NCBI GenBank assembly: GCA_002309885.1
Contig: DBYP01000005.1
Location: 1 to 48,830 of the forward strand
Direction of reading: 5' to 3'
Origin: Verrucomicrobia bacterium UBA1183
Lineage (GTDB): Bacteria > Verrucomicrobiota > Verrucomicrobiia > Opitutales > UBA9783
Length of the DNA stretch: 48,830 bases
The translations under genes were made by a program, and so were the position numbers. The notes beneath the pieces are model-generated. The model worked only from the letters and a program-made list of their open reading frames with translations, made no database searches and was not told the origin of the DNA. Numbering within the stretch: the stretch's first letter is position 1; every line of letters begins with the position of its first letter. Below are positions 1 to 6,916 of the stretch, piece by piece.

Positions 1-122
1 TCTCCCAAGCCCTCTCAAAAGCAGGGCATCGGCCCTGCACCCCCGTCATTTTGCAACATGGTTGCAAAATAAAGAGAAGTTTTTGAGAGTCCAAGGGAAA
101 CTTTTTTCAAAAAGTTCCCTTG
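1..122 (+). repeat. Composite hairpin repeat, copy R1 (left end cut by window)
   Basis: First of 13 copies of an intergenic element. In forward orientation the element reads: hairpin A (a GAGGGATTTTTT type arm with its complement), hairpin D (GCAGGGC then GGCCCTGC), hairpin C (TTTTGCAAC then GTTGCAAAA), hairpin B (AAGGGAA..CTTTTT then AAAAAG..TTCCCTT). R1 starts inside the right arm of A and then holds D (positions 21-38), C with loop ATG, and B. It is followed by R2 in the same orientation about 80 bp later. The 82 bp between them hold only two short palindromes (156-166 and 173-188). Confidence 0.9.
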
Positions 123-205
123 CACTTTACGCCCACCTTATGATTAATAAACTATCCGTAATACGGCCTAACGTATAATATATTATACATTAATCGTCTT
201 GCACC

Positions 206-349
206 TTGAGCGAGCTTTTGTAAAAGCTCTCCCAAGCCCTCTTAAAAGCAGGGCAGCGGCCCTGCACCCAAGTCATTTTGCAACATTGTTGCAAAATTAT
301 GAAAGTTTTTGAGGGTTCAAGGGAAGCTTTTTTCAAAAAGTTCCCTTAA
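206..349 (+). repeat. Composite hairpin repeat, copy R2 (long form)
   Basis: Complete long copy with A-D-C-B hairpins. In hairpin A the stem is GAGCTTTT type rather than the GGGATTTTTT of other copies, and both arms changed together. The outer flank at about 188-205 (TTAATCGTCTTG) recurs inverted at the extreme right end of the window (48813-48830). Confidence 0.92.
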
Positions 350-395
350 AATCCGTTTCCTTATATTTTTTATCTCCCGTAGATATGCCCTAAGG
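350..395 (+). repeat. Extra flank module of repeat R2 (diverged)
   Basis: The sequence after hairpin B contains TTTTTATCTCCCGTAGA, also found next to hairpin B of copies R9 and R4. This copy of the module is the most diverged of the three. Confidence 0.6.
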
Positions 396-415
396 TAAAT
401 TTAACACATACCGAT

Positions 416-646
416 TTGAATTTACGTTGCACTTCAAAGTTGAATCTACAGAAAGGTCTAAAAAAAACTTGCATTAAAGCGCCATACTCTTTTTTATGTA
501 TTCTGTTTATGATAGCGTATATCGATCCCGGATTAGGTGGTTTAATTGTCCAGAGTTTAGTGGCAGGGTGCTTGACTGTTGTTTATTTTTTTAGGAATGC
601 AATTGCGAAGGTTTTTGCGCCGCTGAAAAGATTGTTCAAAAGATAG
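416..646 (+). CDS. Small membrane protein of the 'YIDPG' type, next to a sulfatase-like gene
   Basis: Not a named family to me. The longest reading begins at a TTG (416). A more natural start is the ATG at 509, which gives 45 residues opening MIAYIDPGLGG, followed by one hydrophobic segment (IVQSLVAGCLTVVYFF) and a very basic tail ending LKRLFKR. Short proteins with YIDPG, one membrane helix and a Lys/Arg tail are often found beside membrane sulfatase or polysaccharide genes. This gene ends 30 bp before such a gene, so co-expression is likely. Neither start has a clear Shine-Dalgarno. The ORF and context support a real gene, but its function is unknown. Confidence 0.55.
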   Translation: MNLRCTSKLNLQKGLKKTCIKAPYSFLCILFMIAYIDPGLGGLIVQSLVAGCLTVVYFFRNAIAKVFAPLKRLFKR

Positions 647-676
647 CGTTCACGTTATCGTTTTAACGTTTCGAAA

Positions 677-2167
677 ATGAACAAGCTTTTGGTTTTTTTG
701 GGGAGCATTTTATTGGGAAGTTTCGTTGTTCCCGTGTATTATTTCGTTTCAAACTATCCTCAATTCGGGCTACAGAATACATTTTTGGTTATAGCGCTAT
801 TTGGTATTATTTCCCTCGGATTTTCCGGTTTTTTGTGGCTTCTATTGCGCGACATCAATAAAGTTTCTTTTTTGATATATGGGGGTAGTGCTGTTTTTTG
901 GTTCAGCCATCCCTTGGCAGTATTCTTTGGCAATTGTTCATTCATTCAAGCACTTCCTATTAATGGGTATCAGTGGCCGCTGTTATTCATTTGCTGTTTC
1001 GTATCCCTTATTTGTTTGTTCGTTTTTTTAAAATATTTCCCAAAATTTGTTACGAGATTAAATAACGTTTTAAGTGCTTTTGTTCTGATTTTAAGCGTGC
1101 TGTTGTTGATAAACGGCAGTTACAAACTTTTGTCAACCTCCAAGGGCATGAATGGAGTCGTTCAAAAACAAAAAGAACGATACAACAAAAAGTACCCCAA
1201 TGTATATCATATCCTCTTGGATGCACATCCTAACTTGAAAGCCATGGAGATCATCGGTGGTAATTTGCAGCCTTTTTACGATGAACTTGAGGCTTTGGGG
1301 TTTGTCATATATCCTGAATCTAAATCGAATTATCCAGCAACGGTGTGGAGCGTTACAAGCATGCTTAACATGGATTATTTAGAGGAAGGCTGGAGCGAAA
1401 AAACTGCCGATTATTTTAGAAGAAAAATTCATAACAATAAAGTTTTTGGGCGATTTCGAGAACAAGGATATAGCGATTTTTTTACCATCGACAATATAAT
1501 GGTAAAGTCTTTGTATAATCCCTCCAACGAGCTTGGAGAAGGTAGTAGCAATGACTTTTTTATGCAACTTTACTGTGTTTTATGTGATACGCCTGTAAAA
1601 CACGTATACGAAAGATGTTTCAAAGAATTTTTTAAGCAAGGCGCCCTGCATTCGATTGAAAACGTGTTTGAAAATTTGATTTCCGGGAAATCCCTTTACG
1701 GAAATACAGCAAATGTTTTTTATGCTCACATTTTGTGTCCTCATGAACCTTGCCTTTTTGGGCAACAAGCAGAAAATTTGGCTTTTTCTGGGTTTATGAT
1801 GAAATTTGACACGCTCAATTTTATAAAACCAGAAGTTCATAAGGCATATTGCGAAAATGTTTACGGAATTGACAATTTAGCTTTAAAAGCTGTAAAAGAG
1901 ATTGTAACACAATATCGTACAGAAGCGGTAAAGCCTATCATTATACTGCACAGCGATCACTCTATCCTATATAACGCCAGAGATTTAAAATCCCCATTTA
2001 TTACTCCTGACACGGTATATGGTAATTTGCTGGCTTTATATATTCCCGATGAGTGGAAGCAAGATGCTAAAGATTTAAAATTTATCAATCTTTATCGTTG
2101 GATTTTTAACCATCTTTTCGGCGATAAGTATGAATATTTTAAAGAAAATTTACAAAAAGAGAAGTAA
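677..2167 (+). CDS. Membrane-anchored sulfatase-like hydrolase/phosphotransferase
   Basis: 496 aa. The first ~160 residues contain about five hydrophobic segments and the rest is a predicted periplasmic domain of the alkaline phosphatase/sulfatase superfamily. Visible signatures are HILLDAHPN (metal-binding Asp strand), ESKSNYPATVWSVTSMLNM (the nucleophile region, with Ser/Thr candidates), a CPHEPCLF segment and a late HSDHS metal-binding motif. Relatives act on envelope polysaccharides or lipids (for example adding phosphoethanolamine or phosphoglycerol), or are uncharacterised partners of glycan clusters. The substrate cannot be read from the sequence. The usual D-G/A-Y after the first strand is replaced by D-A-H. 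The superfamily assignment is good; the precise activity is open. Confidence 0.75.
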   Translation: MNKLLVFLGSILLGSFVVPVYYFVSNYPQFGLQNTFLVIALFGIISLGFSGFLWLLLRDINKVSFLIYGGSAVFWFSHPLAVFFGNCSFIQALPINGYQWPLLFICCFVSLICLFVFLKYFPKFVTRLNNVLSAFVLILSVLLLINGSYKLLSTSKGMNGVVQKQKERYNKKYPNVYHILLDAHPNLKAMEIIGGNLQPFYDELEALGFVIYPESKSNYPATVWSVTSMLNMDYLEEGWSEKTADYFRRKIHNNKVFGRFREQGYSDFFTIDNIMVKSLYNPSNELGEGSSNDFFMQLYCVLCDTPVKHVYERCFKEFFKQGALHSIENVFENLISGKSLYGNTANVFYAHILCPHEPCLFGQQAENLAFSGFMMKFDTLNFIKPEVHKAYCENVYGIDNLALKAVKEIVTQYRTEAVKPIIILHSDHSILYNARDLKSPFITPDTVYGNLLALYIPDEWKQDAKDLKFINLYRWIFNHLFGDKYEYFKENLQKEK

Positions 2168-2397
2168 GAACGTTTTGGCTTTGAGATATGATGTGTTCCC
2201 ATGTACTGCCGGCTCATAGTTTTCTTTGTTACACCTCTCTCGGTTGTTTCGATTTTTTGCTTCTATAGTTGCCTCTCAAAATTGGCGTTACATTATCGTC
2301 CGGTATATTTACCGTTAAAATTTACATTTAGAGACAACCATCAAAACACTTATAAAAGCTCGACTTGCAAGTAAAAAGGTGTCATAATGATACCAGG

Positions 2398-4578
2398 ATG
2401 CAAATAGAAAAATTAGAGTTGGATGCTTTTTTTCGTGGGGATCATACGAATCCACACCGGATTTTAGGAATACACAAGAACGCGGACAGTTTTACGATTC
2501 GGGCTTATAAATTGGATGCTGAGAAAGTTGCGATTTGTGACGAAAATGGGAAAGAAATTGCGACGGCAACGCGCTTGAATGATACGGATTTATTTGAGGC
2601 TAGTTTACCGAAGGCGTGTCATTACAAGATAAAGACAGCGTATCCATCGAAGGTGTCTTGTTTAGAAGAGGATCCCTATCGTTTTTCGCCAACACTTACC
2701 GAAGAGGATTTGTACTTATTCAATCAGGGGAATCACCATCGTGTTTATGAAAAGTTGGGAGCGCATGCGATTGAGTTTGAAGGCGTAAAAGGCTACGCGT
2801 TTGCGGTTTGGGCACCCAATGCGCGGCGTGTTTCCGTCGTGGGCGATTTCAATCATTGGGATGGGCGTTGTCACCCGATGCGTTTGTTGGGAAATTCTGG
2901 CATTTGGGAGCTATTCATTCCAGAATTGAATGTGGGTGACAAATACAAATTTGAAGTTTATGACGCCAATTATCAAATCCAGCTGAAAGCAGACCCGTAC
3001 GCCCATTCAGGAGAACATGATGATGGCCATGCATCGATTTTATGTCAATCCCTGGAAGATTTTCAATGGAAAGATGGCGATTGGATTCAAAAGCGCACGC
3101 ATCAAAATTGCAAAACGATGCCCTTGGCAGCATACGAAATGCACCTAGATTCTTGGAAGTATGATGCTCAGAAGCATCCGTTGGGCTATCGAGAATTGGC
3201 GCATCAATTGGTAGAATATTTGAAGACGACCGGCTTTAATTATGTGGAATTTATGCCGGTTGCGGAACATCCTTTTGCGGGTTCTTGGGGCTATCAGGTC
3301 ACAGGATTTTTTGCGCCAACATCGCGCTATGGAACACCGCAAGATTTTCAGTATCTTGTCGATTATCTCCATCGAAATGGTATCGGTATTATTATTGACT
3401 GGGTACCGGGGCATTTCCCCAAAGATGCTTTCGGTTTAGCGAAATTCGATGGAACGGCGCTGTATGAACACGCAGATCCTCGGCAAGGAGAACATCAAGA
3501 TTGGGGTACGCTGATTTTCAATTATGGTCGCAATGAAGTGCGCAATTTTCTCATAAGTAACGCGCTGTTTTGGATCGACAAATTCCACATCGATGGATTG
3601 CGCGTAGATGCGGTTGCTTCCATGCTTTATCTGAACTATTCGCGAAAAGATGGCGAATGGATTCCGAATCGTTACGGAGGAAAAGAGAATATCGAAGCCA
3701 TAGAATTTTTGCGTAATACCAACGATTTAGTGCATCACTATTATCCAGGTGTTATCACGATTGCGGAAGAATCCACCTCGTTCGGACGCGTTTCGCAACC
3801 TACCGAAGCTTATGGTCTAGGTTTCGATTTCAAATGGAACATGGGTTGGATGCACGATGTTCTGAGTTACTGTCAAGAAGATCCGATTTATCGGAAGTAT
3901 CACCACAATAAGATGACATTTGCCATGCTTTATCAATATTCGGAGAATTTTATCAATGTCTTTTCGCATGATGAAATTGTCTACGGTAAATGTTCTATGG
4001 TACAAAAGATGGGCTCGGGATATTTTACGGACAAATTGAGTACGTTGCGTGCGTTGTACGTTTATATGTGGGGATGGCCTGGCAAAAAGACATTGTTTAT
4101 GGGCGATGAATTCGCACAGTGCAATGAATGGGATTATCATAAAGAATTGGATTGGTACCTGCTTCAAAATCCCGAATACGCCGGTGTAAGGAAACTTATC
4201 TTCGATTTGAATCAAGCGTACATGAATTGTCCCTTCTGGTACGAATATGATATGCGTGGCGATGGTTTTTCGTGGATAAATCCGGATGATTGTGACAATA
4301 GCGTATTTTCATTTATACGAAAGAATCCGCTGAATAACGAAACCTTGATGTTCATCTCTAATTTTACACCGGTAGAACGCCAAGATTATGAGTGCGGAGC
4401 GCCTTACGCAGGTGTTTGGGAAGAAGTTATCAATTCGGATGCCTTCATTTATGGAGGTTTGAATCGCGGAAATCAAGGCAAAATACAGCAGTTGGATTAT
4501 GGTCGCGATCGCCAACCTCACGCGTTACGACTTTATCTACCGCCGCTCACAACACTCGTGTTGAAGTATTTAGGATAG
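2398..4578 (+). CDS. glgB: 1,4-alpha-glucan branching enzyme GlgB
   Basis: GlgB transfers alpha-1,4 glucan segments to alpha-1,6 branch points during glycogen synthesis. Starting at the ATG at 2398 gives 726 aa, matching the usual ~728. A TTG at 2365 would add 11 unlikely residues. Two N-terminal carbohydrate-binding modules (GDHTNPHRILGIH; VWAPNARRVSVVGDFNHW) precede the GH13 barrel. Catalytic residues are visible: nucleophile D404 in GLRVDAVASM, acid E457 in IAEEST, and D525 in FSHDE, each one residue off the E. coli numbering. All key motifs are intact. No other glycogen gene lies in this window, so it appears to be transcribed alone. Repeat R3 follows 11 bp after the stop. Confidence 0.97.
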   Translation: MQIEKLELDAFFRGDHTNPHRILGIHKNADSFTIRAYKLDAEKVAICDENGKEIATATRLNDTDLFEASLPKACHYKIKTAYPSKVSCLEEDPYRFSPTLTEEDLYLFNQGNHHRVYEKLGAHAIEFEGVKGYAFAVWAPNARRVSVVGDFNHWDGRCHPMRLLGNSGIWELFIPELNVGDKYKFEVYDANYQIQLKADPYAHSGEHDDGHASILCQSLEDFQWKDGDWIQKRTHQNCKTMPLAAYEMHLDSWKYDAQKHPLGYRELAHQLVEYLKTTGFNYVEFMPVAEHPFAGSWGYQVTGFFAPTSRYGTPQDFQYLVDYLHRNGIGIIIDWVPGHFPKDAFGLAKFDGTALYEHADPRQGEHQDWGTLIFNYGRNEVRNFLISNALFWIDKFHIDGLRVDAVASMLYLNYSRKDGEWIPNRYGGKENIEAIEFLRNTNDLVHHYYPGVITIAEESTSFGRVSQPTEAYGLGFDFKWNMGWMHDVLSYCQEDPIYRKYHHNKMTFAMLYQYSENFINVFSHDEIVYGKCSMVQKMGSGYFTDKLSTLRALYVYMWGWPGKKTLFMGDEFAQCNEWDYHKELDWYLLQNPEYAGVRKLIFDLNQAYMNCPFWYEYDMRGDGFSWINPDDCDNSVFSFIRKNPLNNETLMFISNFTPVERQDYECGAPYAGVWEEVINSDAFIYGGLNRGNQGKIQQLDYGRDRQPHALRLYLPPLTTLVLKYLG

Positions 4579-4589
4579 TGTTTGTAGTT

Positions 4590-4732
4590 TTGAGAGATTT
4601 TTTGCAAAAGATCTCACAACCCCTCTCAAAAGCAGGGTAGCGGCTCTGTACCCAAGTCATTTTGCAACGCCATTGCAAAATAATGAAAGTTTTTGAGGGT
4701 TTAAGGGAAGCTTTTTTCAAAAAGGTTCCCTT
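4590..4732 (+). repeat. Composite hairpin repeat, copy R3 (long form)
   Basis: Complete A-D-C-B copy directly after glgB. Hairpin D reads GCAGGGTAGCGGCTCTGT. It departs from the common sequence at several places, yet every stem position still pairs if G-U pairs are allowed, as expected for RNA. R3 faces R4 as an inverted pair around the tRNA-Ser gene. It could act as the glgB terminator. Confidence 0.92.
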
Positions 4733-4779
4733 GCATAACCAAAAAAATCTGTTTGCGGCTATTTACCTAAATAAAATGG

Positions 4780-4866
4780 CGGAGAGAGGGGGATTCGAAC
4801 CCTCGGTGGGGTTGCCCCCACACCTGATTTCGAGTCAGGCACATTCGTCCACTCTGTCATCTCTCC
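4780..4866 (-). tRNA. tRNA-Ser (anticodon CGA)
   Basis: Read on the minus strand, a 7-bp acceptor stem (GGAGAGA with TCTCTCC) encloses a D-arm, an anticodon stem CCTGA/TCAGG with loop CTCGAAA (anticodon CGA, reads UCG), a long variable arm (GTGGGGG..CCCCAC) typical of class II serine tRNAs, and a T-arm with GTTCGAATC. The discriminator base is G, as expected for serine. The 3' CCA is not encoded, since GCC follows the acceptor stem. The gene lies alone between two inverted repeat copies. I see nothing else in the ~125 bp upstream of it (4867-4993) beyond AT-rich sequence that probably holds its promoter. Confidence 0.96.
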
Positions 4867-4993
4867 GTAGAAGAAATGAAAAAACATTTTTGTATTTTTA
4901 ACAAGTAAAAAAGCTGGCTATGTTAAATTTCTTGCGAAAGATCAGATTGAAAATCGCTTTCATCGTAGGTTTTTTCAAAATTCCCTTTATATT

Positions 4994-5039
4994 CTAGAGT
5001 GCGTCTATGGGAGATAAAAGTTATAAAAGCATAAACCCT
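4994..5039 (-). repeat. Extra flank module of repeat R4
   Basis: About 46 bp (CTAGAGTGCGTCTATGGGAG, then GATAAAAGTTATAAAAGC and ATAAACCCT) match the sequence beside hairpin B of R9 (38801-38848, opposite strand) with few differences. A diverged form flanks R2. The module is attached at the same point of the element each time, so it belongs to the repeat family. Confidence 0.8.
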
Positions 5040-5169
5040 AAGGGAACTTTTTGAAAAAAGTTTCCCTTAACCCCTCAAAAACTTTCATAATTTTGCAACA
5101 TTGTTGCAAAATGACTGGGGTGCAGGGCCGCTGCCCTGATTTGAGGGATTTTTACAAAAAATCTCTCAA
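5040..5169 (-). repeat. Composite hairpin repeat, copy R4 (long form, reverse)
   Basis: Reverse-orientation copy with hairpins B, C (loop ATT), D and A in + strand order. A short deletion has removed the linker between D and A. It ends about 20 bp beyond the 3' end of the ABC permease gene and may terminate that operon. Confidence 0.92.
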
Positions 5170-5191
5170 TGCTGCAGATGCAATCTAACCT

Positions 5192-5974
5192 CTAAAAACT
5201 GCCTTCGCCCCAGCGTTTTGTGATGGAATGTTCGATAGGGAGGAAGACAAAACGTTCGATGAACAAGCCGATAGCGATGAGCACCAGAATAATGCTTATC
5301 ACTTGATCCATAGCTTGCATTTCGCGACCATAATGCAGAAGCTGCCCCAGACCGATACCATCGATAGTGCTGATGTAAATTTCCGCGGAAAGCAGAGAAC
5401 GCCAAGCGAACGCCCAACATTGCTTGAGGGAAGTGATAAGTGATGGGAATGCGGCCGGGAAGACAATCGTTCTCAGAAGCGTTAAGCGACGAGCGCCCAT
5501 GGTATAAGCGGCTTTTAAGTAGATATTGGGAATGCGCTGGATACTATTTTCGGTACCGATAATGAGGCCCCAAACGGAACCCATACAGACCACGAAAATG
5601 ATCGCAGTATTGTTTTGTCCGAACCACAAAAGGGTGATGGGAACCCAACAAATGCTAGGTAAGGTTTGGAAGCTCAGCGCCAATTTGCGCAAAGTCAGTT
5701 TTAGGAAATTTGATTTGTGGCACAACATACCTAAAGGGATTCCGATGGCCAAACTGATGAAGTAGCCGGTTAGCAAACGTTTGAGGCTGATGTCCATTGC
5801 CTGCCACAAGGCCGAACCTTTTATGCAGTTTTCCCAAAAGAATGCGACCACTTGAGCGGGCGAAGGGAAGAAGAAATCCGAATATAATTCCAATGAAAAA
5901 GCCCATTGCCACAAAAGAATGGTCAAAAAAAGGTAAAACGCAGAACTTTTAAAAAAAGGTTTTAGAAATTTCAT
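5192..5974 (-). CDS. ABC transporter permease, SsuC/TauC (NitT/TauT) family
   Basis: 260 aa inner-membrane subunit with about six hydrophobic segments. The permease 'EAA' loop that docks on the ATPase is visible as AAYTMGARRLTLLRTIVFPAAFP. The family imports sulfonates, taurine, nitrate, cyanate, thiamine precursors or riboflavin-like compounds; the solute cannot be decided from the permease. Its start overlaps the stop of the ATPase gene by 4 bp (ATGA), so the two are translationally coupled. No periplasmic binding protein gene lies next to the pair. The binding subunit must be elsewhere or lost. Confidence 0.9.
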   Translation of the reverse strand: MKFLKPFFKSSAFYLFLTILLWQWAFSLELYSDFFFPSPAQVVAFFWENCIKGSALWQAMDISLKRLLTGYFISLAIGIPLGMLCHKSNFLKLTLRKLALSFQTLPSICWVPITLLWFGQNNTAIIFVVCMGSVWGLIIGTENSIQRIPNIYLKAAYTMGARRLTLLRTIVFPAAFPSLITSLKQCWAFAWRSLLSAEIYISTIDGIGLGQLLHYGREMQAMDQVISIILVLIAIGLFIERFVFLPIEHSITKRWGEGSF

Positions 5975-6741
5975 AACGATTTTTGATTTAAAATAGCGGT
6001 AATTTGGTACGTTAAGTCTGAAACAGCCGTATCGTGCAGATTTCTGGGGTAAGGGAGATCGACCTTAATTTCACGAATAACGCGCCCAGGATGTGGCGAC
6101 AAAACGATAATCTTTTGTGCCAATACAACCGCTTCACGGATGTTGTGGGTTACCAATAGAATCGTTTTGTGTTGCGATCGCCAAATACGCTGAACGTCTT
6201 TATACAATTGTTCACACGTAACGGCATCCAAGGCACTGAACGGTTCATCCATGAGCAGTATCTGCGGATTGGGAGCCAGAGCGCGTGCCAAAGCAACCCG
6301 TTGTTTCATTCCACCAGAAAGTTGATAAATACGCGAATAAGCGTACTTTTTTAGGCTTACCAAACTCAGATAATACAGCGCAACATCGGTATAATCTGCA
6401 CGCTTGAGACCTTTCTTGAATCGCAATCCATACATTACGTTCTGTATAACATTGTACCAGGGGAATAGCGCGGATTCTTGAAACATCATCATACGATGTC
6501 GTTCGGGTTGATTTACATTTTCAACGCTTACATCGATTATTCCCTGATCATGCGTTTCCAGACCGGCTATCATATTGAGGAGCGTCGATTTTCCGCAACC
6601 GCTTGGCCCCAGAATAGCAACAAATTCACCTTCTTCCGCGCAAAAAGAAACCTCTTTAAGCGCTTGTACACGCCCTAAATTCGAAGTGAAAAACTTGCTA
6701 ACATTTTCAACAACAATTCTTGTTTTTTCAACAGCATCCAT
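5971..6741 (-). CDS. ABC transporter ATP-binding protein, SsuB/TauB family
   Basis: 256 aa cytoplasmic ATPase partner of the downstream permease. All nucleotide-binding motifs are intact: Walker A GPSGCGKST, Q-loop in MMFQESALFPW, signature LSGGMKQR, Walker B ILLMDEPFSALD, and switch His in VTHNIREAV. It is the first gene of a two-gene operon. A 175-bp spacer with a hairpin terminator separates it from the Pro-rich protein gene upstream, so it probably has its own promoter in that spacer. The specific solute is unknown. Confidence 0.92.
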   Translation of the reverse strand: MDAVEKTRIVVENVSKFFTSNLGRVQALKEVSFCAEEGEFVAILGPSGCGKSTLLNMIAGLETHDQGIIDVSVENVNQPERHRMMMFQESALFPWYNVIQNVMYGLRFKKGLKRADYTDVALYYLSLVSLKKYAYSRIYQLSGGMKQRVALARALAPNPQILLMDEPFSALDAVTCEQLYKDVQRIWRSQHKTILLVTHNIREAVVLAQKIIVLSPHPGRVIREIKVDLPYPRNLHDTAVSDLTYQITAILNQKSL

Positions 6742-6822
6742 GCTTAAAACAATTTCCCAAAAGTCTAACCTTCTATATTATTCTGTAAACAAAAATAGGA
6801 AAAATTTTCCATATCGCATTCT

Positions 6823-6870
6823 TTAGCAAAGAAAAAACAAAGCGAGACCCACGAATGTATATCGTGAGTC
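6823..6870 (-). terminator. Rho-independent terminator of the Pro-rich protein gene
   Basis: On the minus strand, GACTCACGA and TCGTGGGTC form a 9-bp stem (one G-T pair) around a 7-nt loop, 46-70 bp after the stop codon. A T-rich tract (GCTTTGTTTTTTC) follows. This is a conventional terminator and not one of the composite repeats. Confidence 0.8.
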
Positions 6871-6916
6871 CCTACGAAACTGCAAGGATTACAGGTTCTT
6901 TTAAAGATAACTTCTA

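Noticed and set aside
173..188. Perfect 16-bp palindrome GTATAATATATTATAC between R1 and R2
   Set aside because: Pure A/T-rich palindromes of this size are plausible by chance in such sequence, and no partner copy or gene context supports an operator.
4662..4901. ORF of 79 codons across the tRNA-Ser region
   Set aside because: It reads through repeat R3 and the antisense of the tRNA gene, so it cannot be a real protein gene.
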